Positions 35,173 through 45,963 of a stretch of 64,000 nucleotides of DNA are shown here, one piece after another (the first letter of the stretch is position 1; the number at the start of each line of letters is the position of its first letter). A program made the position numbers and the translations under genes. This stretch comes from Stieleria marina. Its GTDB lineage: Bacteria > Planctomycetota > Planctomycetia > Pirellulales > Pirellulaceae. Below the pieces are notes generated by a model. The model was not told the DNA's origin. It saw nothing but the letters and a program-made list of their open reading frames with translations, and did no database searches. The stretch covers positions 5,952,001-6,016,000 of the forward strand of contig CP036526.1 of the NCBI GenBank assembly GCA_007741555.1, read 5' to 3'.

Positions 35173-38100
35173 ATGCAAATCGCAAACGCAAGCTCGCCTG
35201 ACGAAAAGACTGTCAAGCCGATCGAAGATGACCGAGACTTGGCAGCCATCTCCGAAGCGATTGAGCACGCAAAACACTACTTGCCGGCGCAAGGACCGAT
35301 CTCGATCTTTGTGCATCACAACACGCTGCACTCGTTTGAACACCTGCCGTTCGACCAAGCGGTCATCGAAGGCGGCAAACGCTACGGCTGTGAACCGTAT
35401 CTTTCAGAGGATCGCTACCGACAAGAACTGCGGTGCAATCGAATCTCGGTCGACGATCTTCGCCAAATCCTGATGGATGACTTGGCCGACGATGCCGACC
35501 AACTGGTCGCGTCCTTCGGAACTCGCTACACGCTGCGTTTGGCGATGTTGCAAATGAATCTGCACACGGCCCCCGAAGCGGAACTGCAATGGCTGCTGAG
35601 GGAATCGGACCTACTGAAGCGTTTTCGAGGCGAAGTCAGTGATTCACGCCGAGAGAGATTTGTTGCGGCGACGCGCACCTGGGTGCTGCGGCAGCGCGAG
35701 TCCGAATCGCCGAACATCGTCCGCGAAATCGTTCAAAATAGTGGTAACAAGAAAGTCCAATCGTGGAACGATGATGCCTGGGAAGCGTTTACGTTAAAAG
35801 CACTGTGGCGATCTTGCTATGACGGAGTCAAAGCCGCCAACGCTCCGTACCCCACCGAAGTCCCCTCGCGATCGTTGGAGCAATTGCTGCGGCGGCTTGA
35901 TGGCATCCAGATTCATGAAACGGTCAACGAAGTTCTGATTCGTTTTTGCGGTGGTTTTCTGGACCAAGGGTTTGCCGAATGGTCGTTGCCAGACCGTGAA
36001 CTAGGGTTTGCAAAATCGTTTGCAAATTTATTCTCCAGTCGATTCTCCATCGTGCCTATCTGGATGAAAGGACTTGGCAGCGAAATGGAAACAATTGCCA
36101 AAGAGAATTTCGACCCGATCCGTTCGATCAACGAATCGCTGGCTGCGATGGGCGTGAAGCCCGAGGATATCCAGGAGACTCTGACTGAATCCTTGCTGGC
36201 TCTTCGCGGCTGGGCAGGAATGATCTGGCAAACAGAATCCAATTCGCCGCATCTGCCCAACCCGATTCCGACGGGCACACTTAACGAATATTTGGCTATT
36301 CGTTTGATTCTGCAACGGTACGCGATCGCGGATGCCGGTCGACTGCATTTCGGCACTCGTGATCTGACAAAAATTCGCGAACAAGTCGAACTGAAATCAC
36401 ATCGACGAAACCATCGAACCAGTCCGTCAATCAATGAGCGGACCTACACGATTTTTCAGTTGGCTCAAGCAGGTGGGTGGACTCCGGAGCAATTGGTTTC
36501 GATGTCAGTCGAGCAATGGACTTGCTTGGTTCGCGAGATCGAAATGTTCGACTCACTGGACCGTCGACGTATTTTGCATGCGGCGTACGAACTTCACTAC
36601 CAAGCATCTGCCTTGGATGCGATCGCCATTCACTCAGCTCGTCGGCAAAAACAATCTCAGCAACCAGCCGCCACCTGCCCGACCTTCCTTGCAATCTTTT
36701 GCATCGATGACCGCGAAGAATCGTTTCGCCGGCACTTGGAAGAAGTCGAACCCGAATGTCAAACGGCGTCGGCCGCTGGTTTCTTTGCCGTCGCGATGTA
36801 TTACCAAGGCGCTGACCACGCACACTTCCGCCCGCTGTGTCCCGCGATCGTCAAACCACAGCACTATGTTCGCGAAGAACCAACCTTTTCGACCGTGACC
36901 GAAAGTAAAAAGCGGGCCGAACATCGTCGACGCATCGGTTTTGTCACTCATCAAGTCCACGCAAATTCACGAACAATGACCGGCGGTTGGATCACCAGCG
37001 TGTTCGGAGCATTGGCGACTTTCCCGATGGTCGCTCGCATCATGGCGCCTCGGTTGACGTCACGGATACGCGAGTCGCTGGGAACGTTTGTCAAACCACC
37101 CGCAACTGAACTTCACCTAGAACGTACCGCTCCGCAGCCCGGCCGAGAACCGGATTCACTTGGCTACAGCGTTGACGAAATGGCCAGCATCGTAGAGAGA
37201 ATTTTGCAGGACATCGGCCGGGTCGATAACTTTCCACCAATCGTGGTGTTCTTTGGACACGGAAGCGGAAGCCTGAACAACCCGCACGAATCGGCTTACA
37301 ACTGCGGGGCGTGCAGCGGCGGACGTGGCGGCCCAAATGCTCGCGCGTTTTCAAACATGGCCAACGACCCCCGGGTCAGACGCCTAGTCGCCAAACGCGG
37401 CATTGAGATCCCCGAAGACGTTCGTTTTGTCGGCGCTTTCCACAACACTTGCAACGACGATGTTGAATACTACGACCTGGATCTCCTCCCGCGAACTCAT
37501 CGCGAACTGTTTCGGCAGATCGAAGCGAGTGTGAACGAGACTCGATGTCGCAACGCTCACGAACGATCACGCCGATTCAATTCCGCGCCACTGTCGATGA
37601 CTCCCGCCGAATCGCTGCAGCATGTCGAACAACGAGCGGAAGACCTGTCGCAAGCGAGGCCTGAATACAATCACGCCACCAATGCTTTGGTCACGGTCGG
37701 CCGACGCGACTGGACACGGGGTCTGTTCATGGACCGACGCGTTTTCTTGACCCAGTACGATCCTGCAGTGGATGACGATAACGTCACGGTGCTGACTCGC
37801 ATTCTGCAGGCGGCCATTCCCGTCTGTGCCGGCATCAATCTGGAATACTATTTTTCGACCGTCGACGTTGAAGGTTACGGATGCGGATCAAAGTTGCCGC
37901 ACAATGTGGCGTCGATGATCGGCGTCATGACCGGAGCGGCCAGTGATCTCCGTCCCGGCCTGTCGCAGCAAATGGTCGAAATCCACGAACCCATGCGAAT
38001 GCTGTTCGTGATCGAAACGACGCCGGAGAAATTGGACATGATCATTGCCCAAAACGAAAGCATCGCCCGACTGATTCAAGGCAACTGGGTACAGATCGCT

Positions 38101-38274
38101 CTGATAGATCCGCAAACGTCCACGATCCTGCGGTACGTGCAGGGAAGCTACCAACCTTACGTGCCATCGGAAACAGAGATCCCGACCGCGAATTCGTCCG
38201 TCGATTGGTACCGCGGCATCCGTGATCACTTGGGATTTGCTTCGATCAACAATACAGAGACCGCCGGAAGATGA
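35173..38274 (+). CDS. dabA: DabA-like inorganic carbon uptake subunit (DUF2309)
   Basis: 1033 residues from ATG 35173 (TTG 35149 in frame is less likely). DUF2309 (DabA) is a beta-carbonic-anhydrase-like zinc protein that, with a NuoL-like DabB, drives accumulation of inorganic carbon in chemoautotrophs and some heterotrophs. The predicted zinc site is present: Cys510 and Asp512 in '[12 protein letters not shown]', His696 in 'VFFGHGSGS', and Cys711 in 'YNCGACSGG'. The 15-residue His-to-Cys spacing equals that of the characterised enzyme as I recall it. N-terminal '[18 protein letters not shown]' is also diagnostic. Overlaps dabB by 4 bp (ATGA). Peripheral membrane protein. Operon continues with two membrane subunits and a SulP transporter. 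Confidence 0.93.
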   Translation: MQIANASSPDEKTVKPIEDDRDLAAISEAIEHAKHYLPAQGPISIFVHHNTLHSFEHLPFDQAVIEGGKRYGCEPYLSEDRYRQELRCNRISVDDLRQILMDDLADDADQLVASFGTRYTLRLAMLQMNLHTAPEAELQWLLRESDLLKRFRGEVSDSRRERFVAATRTWVLRQRESESPNIVREIVQNSGNKKVQSWNDDAWEAFTLKALWRSCYDGVKAANAPYPTEVPSRSLEQLLRRLDGIQIHETVNEVLIRFCGGFLDQGFAEWSLPDRELGFAKSFANLFSSRFSIVPIWMKGLGSEMETIAKENFDPIRSINESLAAMGVKPEDIQETLTESLLALRGWAGMIWQTESNSPHLPNPIPTGTLNEYLAIRLILQRYAIADAGRLHFGTRDLTKIREQVELKSHRRNHRTSPSINERTYTIFQLAQAGGWTPEQLVSMSVEQWTCLVREIEMFDSLDRRRILHAAYELHYQASALDAIAIHSARRQKQSQQPAATCPTFLAIFCIDDREESFRRHLEEVEPECQTASAAGFFAVAMYYQGADHAHFRPLCPAIVKPQHYVREEPTFSTVTESKKRAEHRRRIGFVTHQVHANSRTMTGGWITSVFGALATFPMVARIMAPRLTSRIRESLGTFVKPPATELHLERTAPQPGREPDSLGYSVDEMASIVERILQDIGRVDNFPPIVVFFGHGSGSLNNPHESAYNCGACSGGRGGPNARAFSNMANDPRVRRLVAKRGIEIPEDVRFVGAFHNTCNDDVEYYDLDLLPRTHRELFRQIEASVNETRCRNAHERSRRFNSAPLSMTPAESLQHVEQRAEDLSQARPEYNHATNALVTVGRRDWTRGLFMDRRVFLTQYDPAVDDDNVTVLTRILQAAIPVCAGINLEYYFSTVDVEGYGCGSKLPHNVASMIGVMTGAASDLRPGLSQQMVEIHEPMRMLFVIETTPEKLDMIIAQNESIARLIQGNWVQIALIDPQTSTILRYVQGSYQPYVPSETEIPTANSSVDWYRGIRDHLGFASINNTETAGR

Positions 38275-39665
38275 CTCCACTTGAAATCACGTTTCACATT
38301 CTTGGCACCGCGGTCATCGCCAGTCCAATCGCGCTGCTCTGTATCCTGGGACTTTCGTCGCTCGCGGGGTACAAGCTTGGCGAATCGGTGACGTCGCGTC
38401 TGACGCAAGCATCTGTCTGGCTCACTTCACTGCCGACGGTCGGCATTGTGGTGTTGATGTTGGCAACGGGCATTCGTTACGTGCCCATTGAACTGGGCAA
38501 CTGGGTTTCGATCCCCGAACAGCACTTTCACTTTCACCTAAAATTCGCGTTTGACCGACTAAGCATCCCTTTCTTGCTATTGTCCTGCACTCTTTGCGGA
38601 GTGGTCGGCGAATTCACGCGGCGATACCTGCACCGCGAAGAAGGCTATCAGCGTTTTTTCCTTTTCTACGCCGTGTTCTTCTGCGGCATGGTGCTATCGT
38701 CACTTGCCAGCACCATCGAAACCTTGTTCGTGGGTTGGGAAATGGTTGGTTTGTCGTCGGCGTTGCTCGTTGCGTACTTTCACAACCGCATCAATCCGGT
38801 TCGCCAAGCGGAACGCATTTGGTCCATCTACCGATTGTCGGATGCCGCACTATTGGTCGCTGCGATCACGATGCACCATATGACCGGCGAAGGCGACTTT
38901 GGCGGTTTGATGAGCAGCGGCGTATGGCCCGAAGGTTCCGCCGCGATCGATTCAAGCCAAGCTTTGTTTGTCGGTGTGCTGATCCTGATCGCGGCCGCGG
39001 GCAAATCCGCTCTGTTCCCCTTGTCCGGTTGGTTGCCGCGGGCGATGGAAGGCCCCACTCCGTCAAGTGCCATTTTCTACGGCGCGTTATCGGTCCACCT
39101 GGGAGCGTACTTATTGCTGCGTCTGAGTCCGATCATCGCCGCTTCACTAACGCTTCAAATCATGGTGATTTCGTTGGGGGCGGTTTCCGCCGTCTGCGGC
39201 GCGATCATGTCGCGAGTTCAAAGCGACATCAAGGTTTCGCTTGCTTACGCATCGTTAACACAAGTCGGTGTAATCGTCGTCGAAGTTGGCATGGGACTGC
39301 ATTACCTGGCACTCATCCACATCGTTGGGCATGCCTGCTTGCGAACGATGCAATTGTTGCGAGCCCCCACGCTGCTGCGTGACGTCAACGATTTGGAAAA
39401 CAAGATCGGTGCCCGATTGCCAAACGAAACATGGTCCGACGCCGGACATCGCCGTCCAAAATTCGGGCGATGGTGGTATCGATTTGGATTTGAACGCGGG
39501 TTCATGGACGTGACGCTTGACACGTATGTGGTACGACCGTTTGTCTGCGTTGCCAGTTTCTGCGATCGGATCGAACGCACCATCACCGACAAGATATCCA
39601 GCGAATCATCTCGCGAGTCAGACAACGCTGAGCTGCATCCCGAAAAAATCAATCGAGTGGCCTAA
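38271..39665 (+). CDS. dabB: DabB-like NuoL/M-type proton channel subunit
   Basis: 464 residues with about 12 membrane segments. The proton-path residues of the NuoL/Mrp family are kept: Glu in TM5 '[15 protein letters not shown]', Lys in '[19 protein letters not shown]', and the '[11 protein letters not shown]' discontinuous helix. The C-terminal ~90 residues are soluble and lack the long lateral helix of NuoL. In known systems DabB carries protons to drive the DabA reaction. Translation is coupled to dabA by ATGA. The usual order is dabB before dabA; here it is reversed. Confidence 0.88.
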   Translation: MTPLEITFHILGTAVIASPIALLCILGLSSLAGYKLGESVTSRLTQASVWLTSLPTVGIVVLMLATGIRYVPIELGNWVSIPEQHFHFHLKFAFDRLSIPFLLLSCTLCGVVGEFTRRYLHREEGYQRFFLFYAVFFCGMVLSSLASTIETLFVGWEMVGLSSALLVAYFHNRINPVRQAERIWSIYRLSDAALLVAAITMHHMTGEGDFGGLMSSGVWPEGSAAIDSSQALFVGVLILIAAAGKSALFPLSGWLPRAMEGPTPSSAIFYGALSVHLGAYLLLRLSPIIAASLTLQIMVISLGAVSAVCGAIMSRVQSDIKVSLAYASLTQVGVIVVEVGMGLHYLALIHIVGHACLRTMQLLRAPTLLRDVNDLENKIGARLPNETWSDAGHRRPKFGRWWYRFGFERGFMDVTLDTYVVRPFVCVASFCDRIERTITDKISSESSRESDNAELHPEKINRVA

Positions 39666-39677
39666 CCTAAATCCCTC

Positions 39678-41120
39678 ATGCCTGAACTATACTTTCCTTG
39701 GATCGAAGTTTCGATCTTGATTCCGCTGATCGGTGCCGCGTGGGTCCATCTGCTTGGCCAACGCGACAATTTGCTGACGCATGCGATTGCGTTCTGTTCG
39801 TTAACGCTGGCACTGACCATCGGCGAACTGATCGATTTCATTTCGCTGGGAACTTTTGAAGCTCACGATCACTGGCCGTTTCTGGGTTGGATTTTTGATC
39901 CCAGCGTGTTCGTCGTCGATGAACTCAGCGTGTTCCTGATTCCGCTGACCGCGCTCATCTTTCTGGTCGTCGTGATGTCGACGCTAGGCACCAAGGCACC
40001 GCGTTTTTCGCTCAGGCTTGTACTTGTACTTGAATCATTGACGTTAGCTACATTTAGCTGCCGAGCGTCCTGGGCACTCGTCGCGTTGTTGATTGCTGCC
40101 GCGATTCCCGCGTATTTGGAACTACGCCGACGAAAACGCTGCTCACGCATTTACGTCCTGCACATGGTCACATTCGCCGTGCTGTTGATCACTGGGTACG
40201 CGATCGAATCGACGGGCGTTTTGATTCCAGGAGCAATGCTAACGGCGGCGACTCTGCTACGCGCCGGCGTCTTTCCATTGCACCTTTGGATGACGGACCT
40301 ATTCGAAAAAGGAACGTTTGGGACAGCGATCTTGATGACAACTCCACTGGTGGGTGCCTACGCCGTGATGCGATTCGTTTTGCCCATCGCGCCGGAATGG
40401 GCGCTGCAAAGCATCGCCGTACTATCGCTGTTCACCGCAGTCTACGCCGGTTCGCTTGCGATCATTCAACGCGAAGCACGTCGAATGTTTTGTTATTTGC
40501 TCCTGTGTCAATCATCATTGATTCTGGTCGGACTTGAATTGGTCACCCCGATCGGACTGACAGGAGCACTTTGCCTGTGGTTATCAGTAGGGCTGTCCCT
40601 GACAGGATTTGGAATCACGCTCCGCTGCATCGAAGCGAGGATCTCGCGCGTATCGCTTTCGGATTACCACGGCCTGTACGCGCAGATGCCGATGTTGGCT
40701 GGCTTCTTTCTGCTGACCGGATTGGCATCCATCGGTTTTCCAGCCACGGTAGGATTCGTCGGCATGGAACTGCTGATCGAAGGAGCCGTCGAGGTTTACC
40801 CTTGGGTCGGCACCCTGGTTGTTTTCGCGGCTGCACTGTCTGGAATCACAGTACTGATGGCATATTTCCGCATCTTCACCGGTAGCGAGAACCGAACACT
40901 GGTTCCCATGAATGCCCGACCGCGAGAAAAAGTTGCCGTCCTGGTTTTGACCGTCTTGATCATTGGCGGCGGGTTGGTGCCGCAGCCAGGCGTGACGTCG
41001 CGTTATCACGCCGCGAGCGAATTGACCAAGCACCGCAAAGATCTCTCGCTGGTTCAAACCCCGCCACACGTGGAGCTGATCCAGCGATCAAAGAAACTAA
41101 GTCAGTCGGCGTCCGATTGA
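39678..41120 (+). CDS. Second NuoL/M-like membrane subunit with altered channel residues
   Basis: 480 residues, about 13 membrane segments, 12 bp after dabB. It has the 'GVFPLHLWMTDLFEKGTFGTA' segment matching the NuoM TM7 region, but the usual Lys is replaced by Arg ('LLRAGVFP') and the TM5 Glu seems absent ('ALVALLIAAAIPAYLEL'). A Lys/Glu pair ahead of 'GTFGTA' is present. It may be a structural or non-pumping partner of DabB, or use a different ion path. A C-terminal cytoplasmic tail of about 50 residues is Lys/Gln/Ser-rich. Confidence 0.82.
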   Translation: MPELYFPWIEVSILIPLIGAAWVHLLGQRDNLLTHAIAFCSLTLALTIGELIDFISLGTFEAHDHWPFLGWIFDPSVFVVDELSVFLIPLTALIFLVVVMSTLGTKAPRFSLRLVLVLESLTLATFSCRASWALVALLIAAAIPAYLELRRRKRCSRIYVLHMVTFAVLLITGYAIESTGVLIPGAMLTAATLLRAGVFPLHLWMTDLFEKGTFGTAILMTTPLVGAYAVMRFVLPIAPEWALQSIAVLSLFTAVYAGSLAIIQREARRMFCYLLLCQSSLILVGLELVTPIGLTGALCLWLSVGLSLTGFGITLRCIEARISRVSLSDYHGLYAQMPMLAGFFLLTGLASIGFPATVGFVGMELLIEGAVEVYPWVGTLVVFAAALSGITVLMAYFRIFTGSENRTLVPMNARPREKVAVLVLTVLIIGGGLVPQPGVTSRYHAASELTKHRKDLSLVQTPPHVELIQRSKKLSQSASD

Positions 41121-41238
41121 CATGCCCACGGTGGGCAAAAGCACTCAGTCGCTGCACAAATCACTGCCGCGACTACCGTTGCTCGCCTGCCTCTTGCGAC
41201 ACGACAAATACAACACCCCCAGCTAAACCAAACGAATC

Positions 41239-43263
41239 ATGAGCGACAACGCTATGTCTGACTTACCGAAACCGATCGCAGAAGTCCCGGTCGGCAACCT
41301 CGCTGGTTTCCGAAAGTACTTCAAGCACGATTTGGTGTCCGGCCTGCTTGTTTTCCTGATCGCTTTACCACTTTGCCTGGGCATCTCGCTGGCCAGCGGC
41401 TATCCGCCGATCGCGGGAATCTTCACGGCGATCATTGGAGCGTTCGTTGCGACGTTCCTAAGTAATTCAGAGCTCACCATTAAGGGCCCAGCAGCAGGAC
41501 TAATCGTCATCGCGATTGGTTGTATCGGAGCATTCGGTGGGGACGGGATGGTCGGTGGCTGGACCGAAGTGGACACACAGGCTTACCAAGCCGCGTTGGC
41601 TGTTGGTTTCGCCGCGGCAGTGCTGCAAGTACTTTTTGGAGTCTTTCGTGCCGGAATCCTAGGCGAGTTCTTTCCTATCTCCGCCGTGCACGGAATGCTT
41701 GCCGCGATCGGTGTCATCATCGTGGCAAAACAGATCCCGGTCGCTTTGGGTGTCAGCGCATCGGGTGAACCGTTGGAACTGCTTAAAGAAATCCCGCACT
41801 TTATTGCCGAAGCGAATCCAGCGATTGCAACCATCGGGATGGTCAGCGTCTTGATCATGTTTCTGTGGCCGATGCTTCAACGCAAAGCGTCTTTCCTGAA
41901 GGCCTTGCCATCACCGTTGATCGTGCTGATCGTCGCGATCCCCATGGGGATGGGATTTGACCTGATGCACAATCATTCGTACACGCTGCAGAACCACGAG
42001 TATCAACTGGGCGAAAACTATCTGGTCGCGATGCCCGATCGAGTGTTCGGCATGTTCGATTCGATCATTCATCCCGATTTTACAGCTCTGCAACAACCGA
42101 AGGCATGGAAGTGGGTTTTCATGTTCTTTATCATTGGTTCGCTTGAATCACTGCTGTCCGCCAAAGCGATCGATTTGATTGACCCTTGGAAACGTCAGAG
42201 CAACATGGACCGCGACATGGTCGCCGTCGGTGCGGGCAATCTGTGCTGCTCACTGGTTGGCGGTTTGCCGATGATCTCTGAGATTGTTCGTAGTAAAGCC
42301 AACATCGACAACGGAGCTCGGACGCGGTTTGCCAATCTGTGGCACGGTGTGTTCCTGCTCGTTTGCGTCGCGTTCATTCCGATGGTGTTGCACCGAATCC
42401 CAATGGCTGCTTTGGCCGCCATGCTGATCTACACAGGGTTTCGGCTCGCGCACCCCAGCGAATTCATGAACGTCTGGAAAGTCGGCCGCGAACAGCTGCT
42501 GATCTTCGTTGTGACGCTGATCAGCGTTCTTGCAACTGACCTGTTGATCGGTATCGCGATCGGCATTGCGACCAAAGTCGTCATTCACCTGTCAAACGGC
42601 GTGCCGCTGCGTTCGTTGTTCAAACCAGAGATCGAAGTCACGCATGAGGACGGAGAAACGGTCCACCTGACCGCGCGACAATCGGCCATTTTCAGCAACT
42701 GGATTCCAATGCGTCGCCACATCGAGCGACTTGGATTGCTGGAACGCAAAAATGTCGAATTGGATTTGTCGGAAGTCAAGCTAGTCGACCACACAGTGAT
42801 GGACAAACTGCACGAAATGGAAGGCAGTTTTGAGCAACAGGGACTTCAATTCACCACAGTGGGCCTGGAATCACATCAACCACTTGCACAGCATGACCAT
42901 GCCGCACGCCGAAAAGGTCACTGCACCGCGCAGCGGCTTACGGTGATCACAAAAGTCGAAATTCAGCAGACCATCGAATCCGAATTCGTGCGGCTCGGTG
43001 CCAGCGGGTTCACCTCCACGCCGTGCATGGGCGCAGGCCGCCAGGAGATTGCTCTCGAAGGCGGAGCACCGCGGCCACGCATCCGTATCGAAGTCATCGC
43101 GACCAAGGTGGCCTGCCTGGAAATGGTCAATTATTTAACACGCGAAATCCAACCCGAGCATCGATTGACTTACACCATCGAAACCGTCCAAGTAGGCAGG
43201 CTGGATTCGTTTTTAGCGACGGAGTCGAATAACGCTGATGAAAAGACACTGATCGAAAACTAG
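41239..43263 (+). CDS. SulP-family anion/bicarbonate transporter with STAS-like and PII-like domains
   Basis: 674 residues. The N-terminal SulP transmembrane domain (about 20-445) has the family motifs '[17 protein letters not shown]' and '[17 protein letters not shown]'. A STAS-like domain covers about 460-545 ('[20 protein letters not shown]'). Then about residues 565-660 read as a PII-like domain: '[20 protein letters not shown]', '[12 protein letters not shown]' T-loop-type turn, '[17 protein letters not shown]' and '[13 protein letters not shown]'. This resembles SbtB/CPII regulators of bicarbonate uptake. In the dab operon it probably imports bicarbonate; sulfate is the alternative. 118 bp after the second membrane subunit. 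Confidence 0.88.
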   Translation: MSDNAMSDLPKPIAEVPVGNLAGFRKYFKHDLVSGLLVFLIALPLCLGISLASGYPPIAGIFTAIIGAFVATFLSNSELTIKGPAAGLIVIAIGCIGAFGGDGMVGGWTEVDTQAYQAALAVGFAAAVLQVLFGVFRAGILGEFFPISAVHGMLAAIGVIIVAKQIPVALGVSASGEPLELLKEIPHFIAEANPAIATIGMVSVLIMFLWPMLQRKASFLKALPSPLIVLIVAIPMGMGFDLMHNHSYTLQNHEYQLGENYLVAMPDRVFGMFDSIIHPDFTALQQPKAWKWVFMFFIIGSLESLLSAKAIDLIDPWKRQSNMDRDMVAVGAGNLCCSLVGGLPMISEIVRSKANIDNGARTRFANLWHGVFLLVCVAFIPMVLHRIPMAALAAMLIYTGFRLAHPSEFMNVWKVGREQLLIFVVTLISVLATDLLIGIAIGIATKVVIHLSNGVPLRSLFKPEIEVTHEDGETVHLTARQSAIFSNWIPMRRHIERLGLLERKNVELDLSEVKLVDHTVMDKLHEMEGSFEQQGLQFTTVGLESHQPLAQHDHAARRKGHCTAQRLTVITKVEIQQTIESEFVRLGASGFTSTPCMGAGRQEIALEGGAPRPRIRIEVIATKVACLEMVNYLTREIQPEHRLTYTIETVQVGRLDSFLATESNNADEKTLIEN

Positions 43264-43313
43264 TTTCTCCGCTGCGTCGATCGACTCCCTGCTTGGCGTG
43301 TCGCTGACGGCCC

Positions 43314-44702
43314 TTATTGGTTCGATTCCAATTCCTGAATCTTGTCGGTTAGCTCTTTGATCTTTTCCGCTTGCCGGTCGCGTTCGGCTTCCAACTTACG
43401 GAGTGTTTCTTCGGTGTCACTGCGTTCGACGCGGAGCCCTTGGAAACGACGTGGCATGCGAAACTGCTTGGGCAAAGCATTCGGGCCATTTTGGAACATA
43501 TCCTGAAATTCTTTTGGAATGACCATGTCAAAGTTGCCATCGGCGTCCAAGTCCATCGGGACCAGCTTTCCGTCTTTCAATTGCCAACCCTGCTGACGCA
43601 CGATCGCCCCGCCGTTTCCTTGGACACCGTCACGGGCACCTGCTGGATTCTCTGGCAACGGTGACAGCGTGATGCGTTGCTCAGGATGCTGCCCCAGCGT
43701 CAACGTGTGCACGATCGTTTCGTCACCACGCTGCACGACCACCTCCACACTATCGCCTGCTCTCGCCATGGCTACCGCAGCAATAACGTCTTGAGACGAA
43801 CTTACGTCGTAGTCATCGACGCGAGTCACGCGATCGCCCTGGAGCAGACCAGCTTTTGCGGCAGGAGATCCATCCGTCACGCTCGTGACCTCGGCTCCGG
43901 TGTCGCTGCCAAACGCGACACCGACTAGCCCACGCTCCAGATCCTGAGGTTTGTCCGCCAACGCTGAATCGATCAACCGAGACAACTGAGTGGCTGGCAA
44001 GCACACCACCGCACCGTTGTCGTCTTGAACCGTAACCCCCACTAGCACACCCGCGGAGTCCACGATGGGGCTCCCCGTCACTGCATTCGGGTTACTGAAG
44101 TCGACGTCCTGAGTCATGCCAATTTTCGCATGAGAGGAATTCAGTGAACTGGAGATCATGCCTTGCTTACATCGATGCACACCGCCATCAACCCAAGTCG
44201 TCACAACTGGCAAACCTAATTCGGGATGACCATCCCCCACGACTAAGCTAACCAGTTCCGCACCCTCGATTTTTGCGACACACAATCCCGTCACGTTATC
44301 GCGTGCAATGACCTTCGCATCGTGCTGTGAATTATCGGCGGTCGTGATCGTCAATTCGTCGTCGGCAGCATTCAGCTGAGTCAGGACAAGATCAGCACTG
44401 ATCGCGAAACCCGCGCGTATCGAATTCTGGGCTGAAAACAGTTGCATACCTGGACCGGCCATCCCCATCCCACGCATGTCTAGCCCGCCCATACCAAAAC
44501 CGTTACCCCGAAACGCCTGTCTTTGCCAATCCTGCAACGCATCGTTTTGCGGTCGTTGATTGTCAACGCCAGATGGCTGGACCGAAACGGTTGCGGGAAA
44601 CGTGACTTGCAATGCACTGCGAAAATCCGAGGCATCGTCCGCCATCAGCGTCGACGCCAACAACGCAAAACACATACTGAAAAGGGGGATCGATTTCATC
44701 AT
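43314..44702 (-). CDS. HtrA-like PDZ protein with apparently lost catalytic triad
   Basis: 462 residues from ATG 44702 (AAGG 8 nt upstream). Signal peptide ends near 'TLMADDAS'. A Met/Gly-rich loop ('GFGMGGLDMRGMGMAGPGM') precedes a trypsin-like domain (about 90-255). At the three catalytic positions the motifs are changed: 'VLTQLNAAD' instead of TNxHV, 'RDNVTGLCVAKI' instead of DxxxDLAVL, and 'NAVTGSPIVDS' instead of GNSGG. PDZ domain about 262-345, then a disordered part and a C-terminal coiled coil. Likely a non-proteolytic sensor or chaperone. Last gene of the sigma/anti-sigma operon. Confidence 0.82.
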   Translation of the reverse strand: MMKSIPLFSMCFALLASTLMADDASDFRSALQVTFPATVSVQPSGVDNQRPQNDALQDWQRQAFRGNGFGMGGLDMRGMGMAGPGMQLFSAQNSIRAGFAISADLVLTQLNAADDELTITTADNSQHDAKVIARDNVTGLCVAKIEGAELVSLVVGDGHPELGLPVVTTWVDGGVHRCKQGMISSSLNSSHAKIGMTQDVDFSNPNAVTGSPIVDSAGVLVGVTVQDDNGAVVCLPATQLSRLIDSALADKPQDLERGLVGVAFGSDTGAEVTSVTDGSPAAKAGLLQGDRVTRVDDYDVSSSQDVIAAVAMARAGDSVEVVVQRGDETIVHTLTLGQHPEQRITLSPLPENPAGARDGVQGNGGAIVRQQGWQLKDGKLVPMDLDADGNFDMVIPKEFQDMFQNGPNALPKQFRMPRRFQGLRVERSDTEETLRKLEAERDRQAEKIKELTDKIQELESNQ

Positions 44703-44725
44703 TGGAACAACCTTGGATCTGGAGT

Positions 44726-45268
44726 CTACAAACTTAAATGCCATGCTTCGTCCGCTTCAAGCACAACGCCGAAGCGATTTTGCTGGTTCTCGGAAACGTA
44801 ATTCATATCGACTGGAACGTCCTGTTGTGATTCAACCCAACCGACGTGGTGAATCGTTTTTGTTTTCTCGTCAACGTCAAACACCGGCACGCTCTGGCTC
44901 ATCAAGGCATACAGCTGAATCTTCGGCGGACGCACTTCCACAGACGATTCCTCCCCAACGCTTGGCTGCAACACTGCGATCGACGTAGCCCGATTCGATT
45001 CGGCAAGCATGCCGTCAGGCAAATTGCCCTGCGCGACGTTGATTTGCGATTTATTCGGAGCCATCAAACCCTGCCATGCAAACACCGTCGCCAAACACAT
45101 GATCGCGACTGAACCAGCAGCAACCGTCATCACCACCCGGCGACGACGACGCACCGCTGCGACTTTTCTTGTCAGCTGATCAAAGTCCGGCGGTAACGAC
45201 GGCGGCGTTTGAACCGTTTCAGATGCAAGCCGCATTGTGACTTGCGTTTTGTTGGATGAATCAGACAT
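44726..45268 (-). CDS. Probable membrane anti-sigma factor
   Basis: 180 residues with one membrane segment (about 43-67) after a short N-terminal cytoplasmic part with five Arg (RRRRR). The periplasmic C-terminus is about 110 residues. No zinc anti-sigma HxxxCxxC motif is seen, so classification rests on position: 2 bp after the ECF sigma factor and 23 bp before the HtrA-like gene. The layout matches RseA-type anchored anti-sigma factors. Confidence 0.65.
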   Translation of the reverse strand: MSDSSNKTQVTMRLASETVQTPPSLPPDFDQLTRKVAAVRRRRRVVMTVAAGSVAIMCLATVFAWQGLMAPNKSQINVAQGNLPDGMLAESNRATSIAVLQPSVGEESSVEVRPPKIQLYALMSQSVPVFDVDEKTKTIHHVGWVESQQDVPVDMNYVSENQQNRFGVVLEADEAWHLSL

Positions 45269-45270
45269 GA

Positions 45271-45963
45271 CTAAGTTGATGATGGTGGTTCGATATCATT
45301 GTGTGATTCGGAAAATTCATTTCCGATCGTCTGCAATTGTTTCAGACGTTTCAGCCCGTGGTGCACGCGAGTTTTGATGGTGCCACTAGGAACGTTGATG
45401 GCGGTCGCGATTTCTTCGTAGGTTAACTCCTGGGCGTATCTCAGCGTGATCGCTTCTCGCTGAGCCTGGGGCAGTTGCGCAACGGCTGCCCAGACACTCT
45501 GTTGCCAAGAACGCGTTGCCATCACGATGGCGGGATCCGCCGCGTTTCGTTTTTCGGATTGTTGATGTTCGGTTTGCAGTCCATGTTTTTTCAGACGTCG
45601 ACTTAGCCGGGACAAGGTTCGATTGTGGCGACGATGCAACCGAATCAGAATGCCATACAGCCAAGTTGAACGAGTTGAGCGGCCATCGAATTTGTTCCAC
45701 TTGTCGATCGCCACCACGAATGTTTCTTGAGCCAAATCATCAGCCGCCCACGCATCACCTGTCATCATCCAAGCCGCGCGGTGGATTTGCCCGTAACACG
45801 TACGAACCCAATCGTCCGACGGTGTGGGAGGGTCTTGCACCGCGGCAACGACGGGATCCGGCTTGCCTGAATCCCCCACTGACGCACGCGCAGCCGACAA
45901 AGGCTCGACCGTCGTAGACGCGGACCGAGGCCGTTGATCACCAACTGGGACATCAGGGGGCAT
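45271..45963 (-). CDS. ECF-type RNA polymerase sigma factor
   Basis: 230 residues from ATG 45963 (a TTG at 45987 is a weaker start). N-terminal ~50 residues are Pro/Ser-rich. Region 2 has 'DLAQETFVVAIDKWNKFDGR' and 'STWLYGILIRLHRRHNR'; region 4 has 'LPQAQREAITLRYAQELTYE' followed by the helix-turn-helix 'IATAINVPSGTIKTRVHHGL'. This fits the sigma-70 ECF family. First gene of a three-gene operon with a membrane anti-sigma factor and an HtrA-like protein, suggesting envelope-stress sensing. Confidence 0.9.
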   Translation of the reverse strand: MPPDVPVGDQRPRSASTTVEPLSAARASVGDSGKPDPVVAAVQDPPTPSDDWVRTCYGQIHRAAWMMTGDAWAADDLAQETFVVAIDKWNKFDGRSTRSTWLYGILIRLHRRHNRTLSRLSRRLKKHGLQTEHQQSEKRNAADPAIVMATRSWQQSVWAAVAQLPQAQREAITLRYAQELTYEEIATAINVPSGTIKTRVHHGLKRLKQLQTIGNEFSESHNDIEPPSST

